From positions 620,001 through 684,000 of the forward strand of contig NC_031474.1 of assembly GCF_000006565.2 (NCBI RefSeq): a stretch of DNA of 64,000 nucleotides. The letters run 5' to 3'. The stretch is from Toxoplasma gondii ME49 (Eukaryota > Apicomplexa > Conoidasida > Eucoccidiorida > Sarcocystidae). Within the stretch, counting starts at the first letter, position 1. The number at the start of each line of letters is the position of its first letter. This document shows positions 50,423 through 63,165 of this stretch, piece by piece. The position numbers were made by a program, and so were the translations under genes. The notes under the pieces are model-generated. The model saw only the letters and a list, made by a program, of their open reading frames with translations. It ran no database searches and was not told where the DNA came from.

Positions 50423-50997
50423 GTAAGCCGTCGGCGTCAGCAGAGGCCTCAACCGCGAAAATCACTTTCAGTTTGGCGCATCAGCTGGCCCTTTGCGAAA
50501 AAACACGGCACTGATGAGTCCTGTGTGTGTTATTTGTTTCATCTACTTATACCAGTCGTCGCAGAGTAACTGAGGGTTCCAGTCGTTCCCTCGTGAAAAA
50601 GGCGAGGAAGCGAAATCACTGTATCGGGTATTGTTTCACGGAGAACGTCTCGTCGCCGAGCGTCCCCGCCCGGATATATTCCGTAGACGGCATCTCTAGG
50701 TTTCGGCGATCTACGAATTCGCTATGTGGTTCCTATATGCTTTGCTCTGAAGCCGTCAAGGCTTTAGTTGATTTTTTCTTTTGTGTGTAAATCGACCTTT
50801 CGTTGGCATGTGCTTCTATCATCAACCCAGCTGAAACCGATCCGTCAGTTGACATCTGAGATTAAGGCAAAAGGGAAAATGCATGTCTTTGTAGGTGTGC
50901 AGCTGCAGAGGCTACCTCTGGAGGGTCACGCAGCTAGCGCGAACTCCGACATGAAAACACAGAATAGCAAATATGTTTTCATGCATGTGTATGCATA

Positions 50998-51032
<35 letters not shown>

Positions 51033-52089
51033 GGTCAACGCGAAGAGCTAATAAGTTCACTTCGGCATTGGTGTTGATGTGTGCATACCGGTACAATTAT
51101 GGAGCTCTTTGGGACAGCTGGGTTGCCACGTTCCTCTTCCTCGTGGTATCCGTGTCCTCTATTGTATGTTTTACAGAATTGTGAATCCCTATCGTCAGTG
51201 GCGCGAGAATCGAATTGGAATATGTATTGCCCTGTGAGCGGCGAGACAATAGCAGAAACAAGAACAGGACAGGGTCCGGAAGAGGCACACGCGAAGAGCC
51301 TGTCTCTCGATCTGGCGTCATTTTCTTTCGGCCGGCATCACTTTTGTCTCTATATGAACTATCGGTTTCCCTAATTTTCCTCCCCTCAACGAGCCGTCTA
51401 GACCCCAGGAGTTTTGGAGACGGCTAAGACACTGTAGTGTGAAGACAAGGAGATGTCACCCTTGCGCAGACATGCGCGGCGCGCCAAACGCGTGGATCGT
51501 GTCTGGAAGGCTCAAAACTGCGTTTGGGTGCTTACGTACCGTATACGCGGAATGAAACAAGCACACAGGTTTTCGACGATGCAGCGTCGGGCATATGCAA
51601 CGGCTGCATGTCAACTGCACCGCGACACAAGCGCGCGGCCTAGTCAAGGCGACAAAAAAAGGAGTGCCAGTTAGAGAAGCGGCGAGCACAAAGCCAAGCG
51701 AGACAAGGGAAAAGACGCGAATCGCTAGTCAACGGCAAGCCAAAGGAAAAAGTTTTTTACGGAAACAAGGCGACAAGAGGATCGAAAAGCAGCGTCAGGG
51801 AAGGACGGAAGAGCATGTGTCGACCTCGGGTATATGTGTCTGTCGCTCTGCGTTTCTTCCCTTCCTCCGCCCACGTGTGTGTCTATGAACGTGCAGTAAC
51901 TTGCTCCCAATAAAGATGCATTCTTAGGTACACAGGTAAACATATGTATGCACATACGCTCCTGTATATGTACATGTATACATACATCCGTGCATGTATA
52001 CAACTATCTTTCTGTCTACGCCTCTGCATGCACGTCAACATATGTCTACGTATATACGCATCTACAGAGAAACTCTGATTTAAGGGGAT
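50423..52089. other. 3' end of the NOV-like gene and tail-to-tail spacer
   Basis: The last NOV-like exon must lie here, because the exon ending at 50422 leaves an incomplete codon. In-phase acceptors exist at 50471 (TTTCAG), near 50,561-50,570 (CCAG and CGCAG) and at 50829 (CCCAG, which would give a stop almost at once). Only homology or transcripts can choose between them. The remainder holds a (TA)n run near 51,000-51,030 and no recognisable gene. Confidence 0.5.
50998..51032. repeat. TA microsatellite
   Basis: A (TA)n tract lies in the spacer between the NOV-like gene and the MOB gene. Confidence 0.9.
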
Positions 52090-54570
52090 TCAAAAACTGG
52101 CCTGAGAGCTCCGCGGGCTTTTGTCGCTGCGTCCATCTGCAGATGTTGTTGTCTGACTTTCTGGTACAAGCAACTCTTCTTTTTCTCGCATGCAGTTCGA
52201 GTGGTACGGAGACAATGAACACTTAGGGTCCCTATCTCTTCCGCTTCCACACCCCTCAAGAGAGGTCCAGTTCGTCGCGTTGCATGATCGGTGCTGCTCA
52301 CTCTGGGCTTGCTTGAGGAAGATCTTCACGAGATTCTGAAGGGGCAGAAAAGACGTCATCACAATTTCCAACACTGTGTAGGTTTTCACTGATCATTTCT
52401 GTTCCGTCCTCCTTTCCGTAATGCTTCTGCATCTCACTCGTTCTTGTCGGATTTCGGCACATTGCGATAGTTCGAATATTCATGCTGTTTGCGTCACTTG
52501 GCGACTAGACGCCGTTCACCCTGCAGTCGATGCCCGCGTCCCCGGGCCGGTCAATATACATGATACTACAGCTCCAGCTGTATGTATCACTCTCGATCAA
52601 TATATATATATATATGCATTTCTATCGATGCGGATGACGGTCATCATACGAGTCCGCTAAGAACTCTGTTCACACTTAACAGTGCATGCATGTGTGTTAC
52701 TCATGCCTATACTTTGTTGCCAGCTGAACCGCCTGTTTCGAAAATATACGTCTGTACGTGTCATGCTAGATAGGCGTAGGTAGTGTAGGTAACGATTCGC
52801 AATGGGTGGTGGACTTAGGAGGCAACAACAGGTGCTATAGACACAAGTGAAGAAGGGGCATTGTCACTGCGGTTTAACTTACTGCCACAGCAGCAACGTC
52901 TGCGTCAGTGATCAGATGGAATTCGTTTCCAAAGAGAAGAGCGTGCTTGAAGCAGCAATTTACGTACGCCACTGTGTCTGTCTGGGCAGAAATGGAAAGA
53001 ACCATACCAACATACGAGGGCAGTTCGTTGACTCCTCGACGAAAGACAGCAGACGAGAGTGCGAGGGCAAGGGCATGCGGGTATGCCGATCAAACGATTC
53101 GTGCATAAGACAGTGAAGATGTGAAAAACTCTAATACAGATCGATTCCAAAAGAAGGGGGAACCTCCCCGTCCGTATTGCAGTGGTGGTTTACAAGCACA
53201 TAATTGTGAAATGAAAAAAGAACCTCCGAAAAGTTCAGGAACTGGACGCCTTCCTACATTCGCTTTGTATACTGATGGATGCATAGAGACATATCGACAT
53301 GAATCAGGAGAGATTCCAGGCTCGTGTAAGGAGAAACAAAGGAACTAACGTGTTTTCTTTCCTCCTTGGGGCGAGGTACACTCACCTCTACCAGATACTC
53401 AAAATGTTGTCTGTAGATGTGGCAGTAGATATGCATGAGTTGAGCCAAGATGAAGCTCACGTGCTGCGAGAAGTCGTCCGGGAAAGCGGCGCCTGAAACG
53501 CCGAAGAAAAAGGAATGGTTATACCCAGCATGTTAAATAGCCTAGCATACTTCAGCTCCAGCTGTGCGGAAGGCAAACAGCGAAAGGCCGCATGCACACC
53601 GTTAGGTGTCGTTCCCAACACCACTGTACAGTCAGTTTTTTCCGGAAAAAGGTGAAGGACGGATTGCTGCTCTTAACGTTTATACCGAAGCGAAACGTGG
53701 TGTACAAGATCTTACCTGGCTCAATAACAAAAATTTTGGAATCCTGCAAGATGCTCCTCAATTGTATACAAATCAGCCTCACGTGTTCCTTCGCAGTATG
53801 GCTGGTATCACCATCAACGCTGGGAAGCGTATGTCTGAAAAGGAACACACAACTCTACGGTTTTTTAAAAGCATGCACAAGACACGAAATGCATCTATAC
53901 ATGCATATGTATCGTTTAAGGCCGCGACTATGTGGGCAGAGCGATCGTGCTGGAACATCTTCCGCTCCTGCAGTAGTCGTACACCGTTGGCACTCTCTTC
54001 CCTTTCCCTGAAACGGGTCTTACTCTCCAGCTGTGAAGCCTCGACACTGGCACTGGTCTTTGACCAAACTCCACACCAACTGGACTTCGTTGAAAACGTC
54101 AAATGCTGAGGGAAGAAAACTCACAACGAATTGATAACAGAGAAAAACTCCAACGCTGCGTTGCATGCGGTTTTTTCGTGTTTTCCTTCGCAACTCAATG
54201 CCTCTAGATACGCATATGAATGCATCACTAAAATCCTGCGTCTACATGTATATACTGTCATACATGAAGACATGATCAGACGAATTAAAGTGTCATCGTG
54301 CAGTCATAAGAATATAATCATGACAGCTGCGTATATTTTTCTACTGCCTATATTTTCTGTTGATACCTACGCACACTCAGAAGGTTCAGTATGCATCAGT
54401 GTCTTCGTTGTAGGCGTTCGGAGATTAATGAGCGTGGTGTTCTTGTGTATCAGCACTCCGGCTCACTTTTTACAGCTAGCCACTCGTTGAGGTCCACACA
54501 AGTTGCAGGCATTTTCACAGCAAGTGGCAGAACTTGATTTCCCAGAGATGCCCGGGCAGCCGTCAAGGTC
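52090..54570 (-). CDS. MOB1: MOB1-family kinase co-activator, divergent; 5' end missing from the model
   Basis: MOB1 proteins bind and activate NDR/LATS-type kinases in mitotic exit and cytokinesis control. Exons found (minus order): 54570-54467, 54105-54024, 53834-53716, 53492-53386, 52981-52883, 52335-52090, all in phase. Matching blocks in family order are TLTAARASLGNQVLPLAVKM, VDLNEWLAV, FDVFNEVQLVWSLVKDQC, KEHVRLICIQLRSILQDSKI, FPDDFSQHVSFILAQLMHIY, CHIYRQHFEYLVE, NCCFKHALLFGNEFHLI and VANLVKIF. The two zinc-type His residues of HIYxQHF are present. The Cys pair is compressed to CQC and the RYEYHW segment is missing, so zinc binding may differ from classical MOB1. The C terminus is about 60 aa longer than human MOB1. 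The first preserved exon starts in mid-codon, so at least one upstream coding exon lies between 54,571 and about 56,000. It was not identified. Confidence 0.85.
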
Positions 54571-57500
54571 CTACAGAGGTTTTTCAAACACAGAAACGTG
54601 GTAGCAGTGTGACGCGCTGAAAGACGCAACGCATCTGAACGTCTGTTTTTGCACTAGCATTCTTCTACGGCGGACAGTATGGCAGTATGGTTCCAGTCAA
54701 AGCGATACGTCGACAGCGCACGTGAAGACAACAATTGGGTAAGCCGAGACCTGTTGACAAGCGAAGACCCAAAATCGCCCCGAGCAACACACCAGGTGAG
54801 CTAATTGTGAAGCACTAGAAGACTCTGGGAAGTTGGGAGGTCGGGAAAGGGACGGATGGGGAACGAACCTCAACTGGAGCGTCCGTTCGAAAAGAAAAGC
54901 AAGGCATGATTCCACCGAATTCCCCTTGCAATTGCCTTGTCGGCGTTTGCCATTGCTCGCTTACATGGCCCATCTGGGTGGATGAGTGAGGAAGGCTTCG
55001 CTACTTATACTTGTTGCGGTTTCTGACTCATCTCGTTCACTTTCGCCTCGTGCATGGGACGCTTTCTTCGGCCGAATCGCTGCTCCCCCTTATGCAAATG
55101 AACAAAGAAACACGAATACAGCAAGCAACGACAAATGGAAAAAAGTAAGCACTTGCACCATTTCTGACGACCCTCTACTCCAATGAAAGGTCTATGACAG
55201 GTTCGGCGCGGAAGGGCAAGTGGCGTTTGAACTAGATACGAGGTGGGATAATCATTTATAGGCACAGATTCGCCATAGAAATCGATTTTTATGCATGTAT
55301 GCAAACATAGATACGTGTACGCCAGTACAAGAGGGCCGCTAATCCCCGGAAGTGAAAGACACTCCTGGGCTCAGCTGCATGACGCTACGAGGATCAAATT
55401 GATGTTTAGGTGGCATCACGTTCATATGGTGAACGGTGCTGTTGTGTTTTCTGCGTGTGCGGCTAAAATACACAAGCTTTGGCCCAATAAAACAAATGTC
55501 TTTGACCGCAAAGAGGATTCGGATTGCCTTATTTCTTCGACTCCAAGGAACAGAGTTTCATCTTGAGTTCGTAAACGCATTTTCGGTTTCTATTATGACA
55601 CTTAAAGCCTGAGGATCCCTTGCTGTCGCAATGGTTCCTTTGTGGTCACTGCAGCGGCCCGCTGCAAGAGCTGCCCGTAGCAGCGCAAGTCAGGACAGGG
55701 CAGCTGAAATAAAACCGTGTTGATGTGCCTTTGAACGCAATGTCGTCAGATAAACGACAAGGACAACCCGGGCGTCCAAGCAGAACAGGGTTACCTTGGA
55801 GAGGCGCCTTCCTCGCGCAGGGCCGTGGTAGTCGCCAAGACGTCCAGTAGTTCATCGTGGAAAGGAAACTCCGCGGGTGTCAGGAAAAACCAAAACACTG
55901 ACGAACAGCCATAAGGCGACGGCAAACGAAGACAGAAGAGAAAATAAAAGACAAGAAACGCGGTCCTCTTCAAGCTCTTTTCTCAGCTTCTGAATTCTTT
56001 CAAAACGGGCATAAAGAGTCTAGAACACTTCTGCGATGGCAGTGCGCACTGCCCCAGGACAAGCGGAGTGGGCGAGGGGCTTCTTTCTTTTTGAGATCGA
56101 AAAGGACTATCACGGGAAAGCAATGACGGAGCAGAACGACCGAGTGCAACACGAAACTGCAAGCTTCATGTCAATTTGCTAAAACTGGGCGTGCTATACG
56201 TTTTGCGCTTCGTTCCCGAATTCCCAGAGTACTCCAGTTCGTCTTCGTACACAGAGATAGTTAGCGGGTTTACTGGTTGACATTGCCAGTCTCTACCATC
56301 CTCAGTGCATCCGCTTTTCAGCATCACAAGCAGACCGACGGAGCAGTCCAATTGCGTGCTTTCTTTTAGGAGCACAGCCACTCCCACTCAGAGCAACTCC
56401 ATCTTCCACCAGTCGACAGTCACCGTAATAGACAGGTTTCCACTTGAGCGTGCGCAAGGCAGACGCGGAACCGAGCAAATACTCGAACCCAGAGATCCGA
56501 GACACACAGAAAATCGTCCTCTGGTTGCATCACATAGCTCGCTGACAGAATTTGTGCTCTCGTTCTATGCTTAGGTAATACTGTTGTGCTCACCTTCACT
56601 CGTACACATATAGAACGGGATCAGCTCTATGTATTCGCTCTTGCTGCACCGGCAAGTGCTTAGTGACATTTGTATAGTTTTCAAGTTCCTACCTCTCCAA
56701 CCATGGTCCACTGTCCCTCTTGCGAGAAACGTATTGCTGATGAAGCTTTCGCCTGCCTTGAATTGCTTAATGATTCAATCATGAAGCGAATGCGGCACTT
56801 GTGTCGCAGTGGCCCTTTGTGGTCAGACCTTCGAGAGTGTTTCACGCACATGCTTCGACTATGAGTGTGCCCGCTAGGCGCTTTCTGGCGTCTGGGCATG
56901 ATTGATGATTTTGTCCAAATCTGAAGATATGCTTTTCTGTTGGAAGCTGCGCAATTCTTTTTCCCAAGTCTTTACCAATAAGAACTGCCGCCAAGTCATC
57001 TCGTCAAATAAACCGAAAGCCGTCAAATACGCAACAACTCAGTGTCCATGTAGATCAGATCACATGTCCTGCATGATGTGATACCGCTTTGTAAAGAAGG
57101 TTGTGTTAGCGGCGACTGCCGGCCAAACAGTAAAGTGCATCGACGATACTGGGATCTTTACCACGCCATCTCACACCTCAGCGCACTGGTAAACGGCCTC
57201 GGTTCTCTATAGAGAGGAGAAATACTCGGTCACAAAGAAACAAGAACTTCGTCAGTTTTCACTATTTTCATACGAAAATTAACTTCTTTTGTGGACCAGA
57301 AAAGGTACAGATACAGAATCCACGATGGAAACGGCTCCCCGGCCATACAGATGGAATCCCGGTGGATTACGTTCGGTGCACGGCTTGTCTCCCTGCCTTC
57401 CCTCGGAGGTCATACGCATGTGAAATGAACATTCTGTCTGTTGTTCTCTTTGCGACCGCAGAGAAAAGCAAACCCTGAGACATGACCTTGGGCACATACC

Positions 57501-58261
57501 CCGAGCGTCAGGAGCAGCCCCTGTTATTTCGATGCCTCAACTAAAATACAAGTCATTACTTCCCTATTTATGGCCGTTTGACCGTTTTGTTGACGGTCAG
57601 GCAGAATCAAATTCAAAAGCACACGGCATCCATCATTCCTTTTTTTCCAACGCAACTCCCGTCCTCCAATGATACGGAACGACTGCATGCCCAATACACT
57701 TATAACGGCGTATTTCGTATTTGCATAAAAACGCCGGAACTTTCAAAAGTGCGTACGACCTATATTGCCGTACGTGGGTACACATGTGGTTCTCGATATG
57801 CGCCTAAGAAGCGACAGGTCTGCAAGAGGGTGACGGAGGTTTCGAAGGGCGTCGCCCATTCGCCAGAAGACCTCAGACACACGCACCGGCGGACAAAAAA
57901 GGCTCGCCGGGACGGTCCGCGACCTGAACGGCTGGGAAGTTCCACTCAGTCAAATCCTGTCGCATTCAATCGATTCCGAGTCACCTGGGTCCTTGGTCAT
58001 CCGTCTCTTTCTGAACACTCGCTCTGCACGACTCCGAGGCATTTCGCCGTCTACCCTCACCAGGCGTAATCCCAGAACAGTGAGCAGCTTGGGTGGACCG
58101 AGCACGTCCTCCCACCGCTGCCAACTTGTCTTGTGTTTCCTCCAACCGCCAAGCTCTCCCCCACCTCCCCCAGAAACACGTCGCAAAATGCAGGTTTTGC
58201 TTCATTCTGTCCAGAGTTCTGCGTCTCTGCCTCTTCATCGTCTCCTGCCGCGCACTTTGCT
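54571..58261. other. Upstream region of the MOB gene and downstream flank of the WNG kinase
   Basis: The missing first exon(s) of the MOB gene should be in the right-hand part after 54,570. Candidate pieces include a minus-strand segment near 55,070-55,020 encoding IRPKKASHARGESE, which weakly recalls the FxPKK start of MOB1, and a minus-strand exon-like segment ending at a GTAACC donor near 55,795. Neither is convincing. Between 56,000 and 58,261 only short open frames occur, and the part nearest 58,261 probably includes the kinase 3' UTR. Confidence 0.4.
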
Positions 58262-61197
58262 TCATTCGTTTTCCTGTTCATGGTCTTGTTCCTTGGATGG
58301 CGGTATGTACATTTTCCCCCCAGCGTCGGGATCGTCGATCGAGAAGTCCCCCCTGAAAGGAACGCCCTGGTCTTTTGCCTCAAGTCGCTCGAAATCGATT
58401 CCGTCAAAGTAGGGGTCTTCCATGACCTGTTTCAGCGTCGGCCGCTCCTCTGGATCTTTCGCGGTCATCCGCTTAGTGAGGGCCCAGAGCTCGCGTAGGT
58501 GCGGCACACGCACGGTCGGCCGCATATACTTGACCAGGCGTTTGAGAGTCTGGCCAAGAGCGAAGACATCGGATTTCTCTGTGTGGTCAGTGGCCCGCGA
58601 CAGTTCCGGGGCGAAGTATCCGCGGGTGCCGACGACGGGGGTGCGCTGCTGGAGCACGCCAACGCCTTCGAAGTCAGCGAGAACGACATGGCCGTCGAAC
58701 GTCACGAAGTAGTTGTGAGCCTTGATGTCCCGATGCAGGAAGCCGTGTGTATGGAGAATGTAGTTCGAGTAGACCATCTCAGCGGCAGCAAGGCGAACGT
58801 CGACATCGTACGGACGCGCTCTCACATAGTCCGCCACGTCCGCACGCGCGCGAGGAAGAATCATGTACACAGCACGCTTGCTCGCACCTTGGTAGGCGCC
58901 GATAATCGGCAGAAAGAAGGGATTATCCGGCACCATGTTTGCGTGAGCGTTTACTTCGTAAACCAGGCGCCGCGCCTCAGCGTCCGTTGAAGACTTTACC
59001 TTTATCACAATCCCTGTCCTCCGCGTCTCCTCGTCCAACCCTATAAAGTCCGCCAGCGCCTCGGACACGTGCGGCACGCGCTTCACCAGACGCGCCCCTC
59101 TCCTCAGCCACGGCAAAATGTCTTCAAACTCCGGGAAAAGCCTCTCATCCAACACCGGTAAATTGTTCAAATACCGCCGCCACGAAATCGGTAACTTCCC
59201 TAGAGAGAAACAGATGCAGCGCAACCACCATAAACTGGAAGGTCTAGCCTGTTAGGCGGTGGTAAAAAAAAAGGTTTCCATCCAAAACCGGTATGCAAGT
59301 TCACGGGTGCAGTTTATATACCGATGGCATTATCACGGAGGTCTGCTGTGGGATGGCTCCAGCACTGAAGAAAAGTGCCTTCCCTGCCGGGTTACCTAAC
59401 TTCTCCGCTTTTCTCCCCGCGCTTGCGATCTGCTCCATGAAAAGTCTCTCGACTAACGTCGCCACCCTCCGCGAAACGGGAAGCACTCCAACCTGTGGCG
59501 TCACCTCTCGTACCGAGAGAGCGCGCGCCTTCGGTTCCGTTCTCCCTCACCCACTGCGGATCTCGTCCCTGGCCAACATCAGTGCACGACCTGGCGTCCG
59601 CAAACAGCCTGGACGCGTTTCGCTTTTCCATATTACGTCTTGTCTTCTATTCCCTTGATTTCCACCAGAAAGACTACCACTCGTTCTTGTGCCGGACTTA
59701 CTCTTCAGATGCAGCTTGTGAATTCGTAAAGCGACCCGCGGGCCACCATGCTTGTACGAGCTGTATCCGAACGCGGATACCAGCAATCCGGTTGCCAGGG
59801 CGGCGATTTTGGCCCACCTAAAAGACAGACATGCTCACCGGAGGCAACGTAAGTGGAAGAACTTGCTAAGCGCAGACTGTCACGAACGCGAGAAACACCC
59901 TACCACAGAGACACACGCAGACAGCAAGAGCGAGAAAACGGGAGTCGAGCAACCCCAAAGAAAAACACAAAAGCAGCTACTGCGTACAACACCAACGAGC
60001 CCGGCACAAGCAACAAGAAGATGTGAACAAGAAACGGAGATCAGGCCGCTTCGCTTCACAAGCTAGAGGAAACTCACGCAAGTGGAGCGTTCCGGCAACA
60101 TACTATCGTGGATACTGCCCTGTTGGTTACTAGCATCTGGCTAGCCTCCCCCACTGATAATTTTCAAGCTTCCTTTGAAAACGCTTCCAATAATCCTTCT
60201 CAAGGGCTACTTAGCCCAGGACAATGATCCTGAACACTGTAACGTCTGCGTCGTCCTTTTTCATCGTTGTCTGCACAAGTGAGACAACAGTGTCAAGATA
60301 AACACGCGGATACGGAGCCCCATTCAGACGCCCTGCCTACTCTACTTGTCCGCCGTTCCACCGACAGAAATCCTTCTCCACGCGTCTATCCGCAGTCAGT
60401 GGGTTCCCTAGAAAGCTCTCCCGCTCTCTCATTTCTCACCCTGGTGCCCTCCTGAGAATCGAGCGACCATTGGATGCGTCCCTATCGCGATTGTGACCTC
60501 TAGCAAACGAGTCATCGCCACGAACAGCAAGTCGCCGTTCCCTTCGCCCCTCTTGTTTCTTGGAGAAACTTCCATCGACAGGAAACATGTCCGGGTGGCT
60601 GGTGGAAACTTGGACGAGGTGTGCGTCATCCCAAGTACTGACGGTTGGCTGCGCCGCATGCGCTCGCTCCATATCTTGGGCTGCACCCGAGCCTTCTTCG
60701 TCCATTTCTTGGCTACGGAGACCAGTGTCGCCCGCATCAGGATCTAGGCCAGCAAGGGACTCCGCTGCAGACGAAGCTTGTCTCTGTTCTGCCCCATCCT
60801 GTGGCGCCTCGGAAGAGACAGGAACGATTGATGCAGGCGGTGGTTCCGTGCTCTGGCCACCATAACCCCTCACTGTCTGCGTTGCAGCGTCTTTGCGTGG
60901 CTCCTCGCCATTGTGTGCTTCTCCTCTATCCGCTGGGCGCCTCAACCTCTGTTGGGAGAGACTGGATTCGAATTGAGGGGATCCTTCCGAGGAGGCATGC
61001 GTCACTTCTGGGGCGTCGACATCTCTGAGATGGAGAGGCGAACGCGGCGCACGCACAGACAGAAGAGGCCCTGTCTCAACCTGGGGAGCGGCGACGGTGG
61101 CGCCTGCTTCGACCGTGCATAAGACTCCAAATATTCCAAATAGCGCCCCAACTCCCGCCATCCGATGCCAGACACATCGCCAGCCTCTGTCCCTCAT
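58262..61197 (-). CDS. WNG1: WNG1/ROP35-like With-No-Gly-loop secreted kinase, 3 exons
   Basis: In Toxoplasma, WNG1 (ROP35) is secreted into the parasitophorous vacuole and phosphorylates dense-granule proteins. Exon 1 is 61197-60440, starting at the ATG after AAA; MRDRGWRCVW then a hydrophobic stretch GVGALFGIFGVLCTVEAGA forms a signal peptide. Exon 2 ends at 59396 and probably starts at 59541, though its acceptor is weak. Exon 3 is 59199-58262. Residues of exon 1 after the signal form a disordered, acidic, Gln/Ser-rich prodomain-like region. The kinase domain in exons 2-3 lacks a recognisable Gly-rich loop. It keeps the IVIK lysine (59000-59002), the catalytic HRDIKAHNYF (Asp 58727-58729), a DFE in place of DFG (Asp 58673-58675), GTRGYFAPELS and SDVFALGQTL. 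Family assignment is strong; the exact paralogue name is recalled from known biology rather than tested. Confidence 0.87.
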
Positions 61198-62834
61198 TTT
61201 CCTTGGTTGGACAGTTCGGAAAGAAACAAAAGATCCCACAGAGAGACAGACAGGCCTTGCGTTTTGGAAGCGAAGCAGAAACCCGCTAGCAAGATCTTGT
61301 TCCGGCATGCTGGATGTCACACTCGACTCCGTACCCCCACCGAGAGCATTTTTTCTCTCCACGCTGTTCGAGATCGCTCGAGACACAACTGCTTGAATGC
61401 ATGCACACTTTACCAGTCTACACAAAACGCTAGGTAAAAGAGGGAGGCACAGGCTCAAAGAGCTTCAAAGAGATTGCTGCAGGACTGAAGGGCCGGACTA
61501 ACAAATGCTCCTGATGCGAAAGCTCCCGTCAAGGACTGCACGAAAATCGGAGTTACTGACGGTATGCTTTTCTCTACCGCTGTGAAATGCCGGGGAGACA
61601 CACGATCGACGAGGCACTGACAAAGAGAAATGTGTCCTCAAAAGCCGATAACAATCCTGTCTCTCTAGGAACCCGGAGAACCGCTTGCGTCCCATCACAG
61701 GTCCTAGATCCGAGATCAGGCGGAACACGGAACTGGCCTCAAATCTGAGTTAACTCGGTGCTCGTGTCGTAACAGGCGGGCATTCCCTCCAACGGTACGA
61801 CATTGAATACGTAAAAGCGATTCTGTTTGCTTTCGGAAACCAGAGAACAGTCGAAACCCAAGCACCTTTCTGCCGGAGCGAAAGGTTTCGTGCTCTCAAG
61901 CCGGGGCCATGCACCGCGGCAGGGTTACGACTTTCGCACGAAAAGTATCTGACCACGAACCGAATTCTCTTTCCGGATGTTCGGTGCTTTGAGTTGACAC
62001 AGAGTTCCTGAGACCGGAAACGCGGCGTAGACGTGCGAAAACCGTATGAAGAGCACGAAAATAGCCACCCAGCCCGCAACGACGGCGTCGACCGACGAGG
62101 GGGTGCTTCACCTCTACAGAAGGTGAGGAAATAAAATGTGAAACGCGCATGCACGGCACAGAGTCCTTGAGCTCGTCAGCAAAAAGGTTTACAGCAAACA
62201 ACTACATAAAGTCCAGTCATTCGGGAGGGGGCGCGGGAGACGGTCGCCAGAAGCAGAGCCGCTCTTAACCTGCATTTCACGGAAGATGCCGCTCCTCAGC
62301 ATGGCAGAGAAAGGCGAGAGGCCTGTTTCACAGAACAATCACGAGATTTTCTTCTCTCGACAAAAATTTTACAACTTCGAGGGTGCATGTTATGCCGGGC
62401 CAGCGCGACCCGCAATGACCCAAGCAACCGGTTGTTTCCGAGTGCAGAAAAGCTGACTGTAAAGCGAGAGTATGGAAAACGGACATTGCCTGTGTAGGAG
62501 GAAATCCAAAATCACAATGGAGGCGCCCTTTTCTGAACGAAATGCAGGCACGACGAATCAGCGACGCGTCTCGCGCAAACCAGTCAACGGAGGGCGTCAC
62601 TCCGCTGGGAGACACTCGGTCTAGAACATCGACTCTGTTCCGACCGAATCGCCGCTCGCAAGCAGTTTTTTGGGGAAGAATGAGCCTCAAGGCTCCACAG
62701 ACGCAGAGAGCTAAGTGACAACCCGCTCTCCCGCCTCTCCGTTTCTCTTCCGTTCTCATTGTTCGACACATAGCAACGCGGGCAGCAGTTCAGAACAACC
62801 AGACCAGCCGGGCGAACGACCGGCGAACGCAGTT

Positions 62835-63165
62835 ATGAACGCAAACAACGAGCGGGTGGGGGCGGGATGGGCGGGGGGACATGATGGCAAGACCAGTCTT
62901 GTCGCAGGGTCTCTCTCAGCTGTGTGTATGGCTTTTTCTTGGTGCTTCTCAGGTATACACGTGTTTTTCCTAACGACCTCTCTCGCCGCGCCGAAAGAAA
63001 TCTCGACTGTCTGCGGGTATAGTGTCATGGGAAGAAAACCGCCGGTCACTTCTGCGTCTCTTCAACGCGGCGACTCTATACGGGAACGGGTCTGCTGCAT
63101 TTTCGTCTCCGCTGTTCTCATCCCAATTTCCCAAAGCGTAGAGTCGATCTTTGCTTCTTTTTCCA
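62835..63165 (+). CDS. Weak candidate first exon of a secreted/membrane protein
   Basis: An ATG at 62835 opens MNANNERVGAGWAGGHD, followed by an uncharged stretch (SLVAGSLSAVCMAFSWCFSG, then HVFFLTTSLAAP) that resembles a signal peptide with a possible cleavage site after SLA. The frame runs to about 63170. A GTAGGT donor-like site at 63166 could end the exon, and an internal donor-like CAGGTATAC is present near 62,950. It is divergent from the WNG kinase. There is no homology, and the call rests only on hydrophobicity and splice-like sites. Confidence 0.2.

Noticed and set aside
57578..58069. 163-codon plus-strand frame ending beside the WNG kinase
   Set aside because: Antisense to the likely kinase 3' UTR, no recognisable motif and no supporting splice sites.
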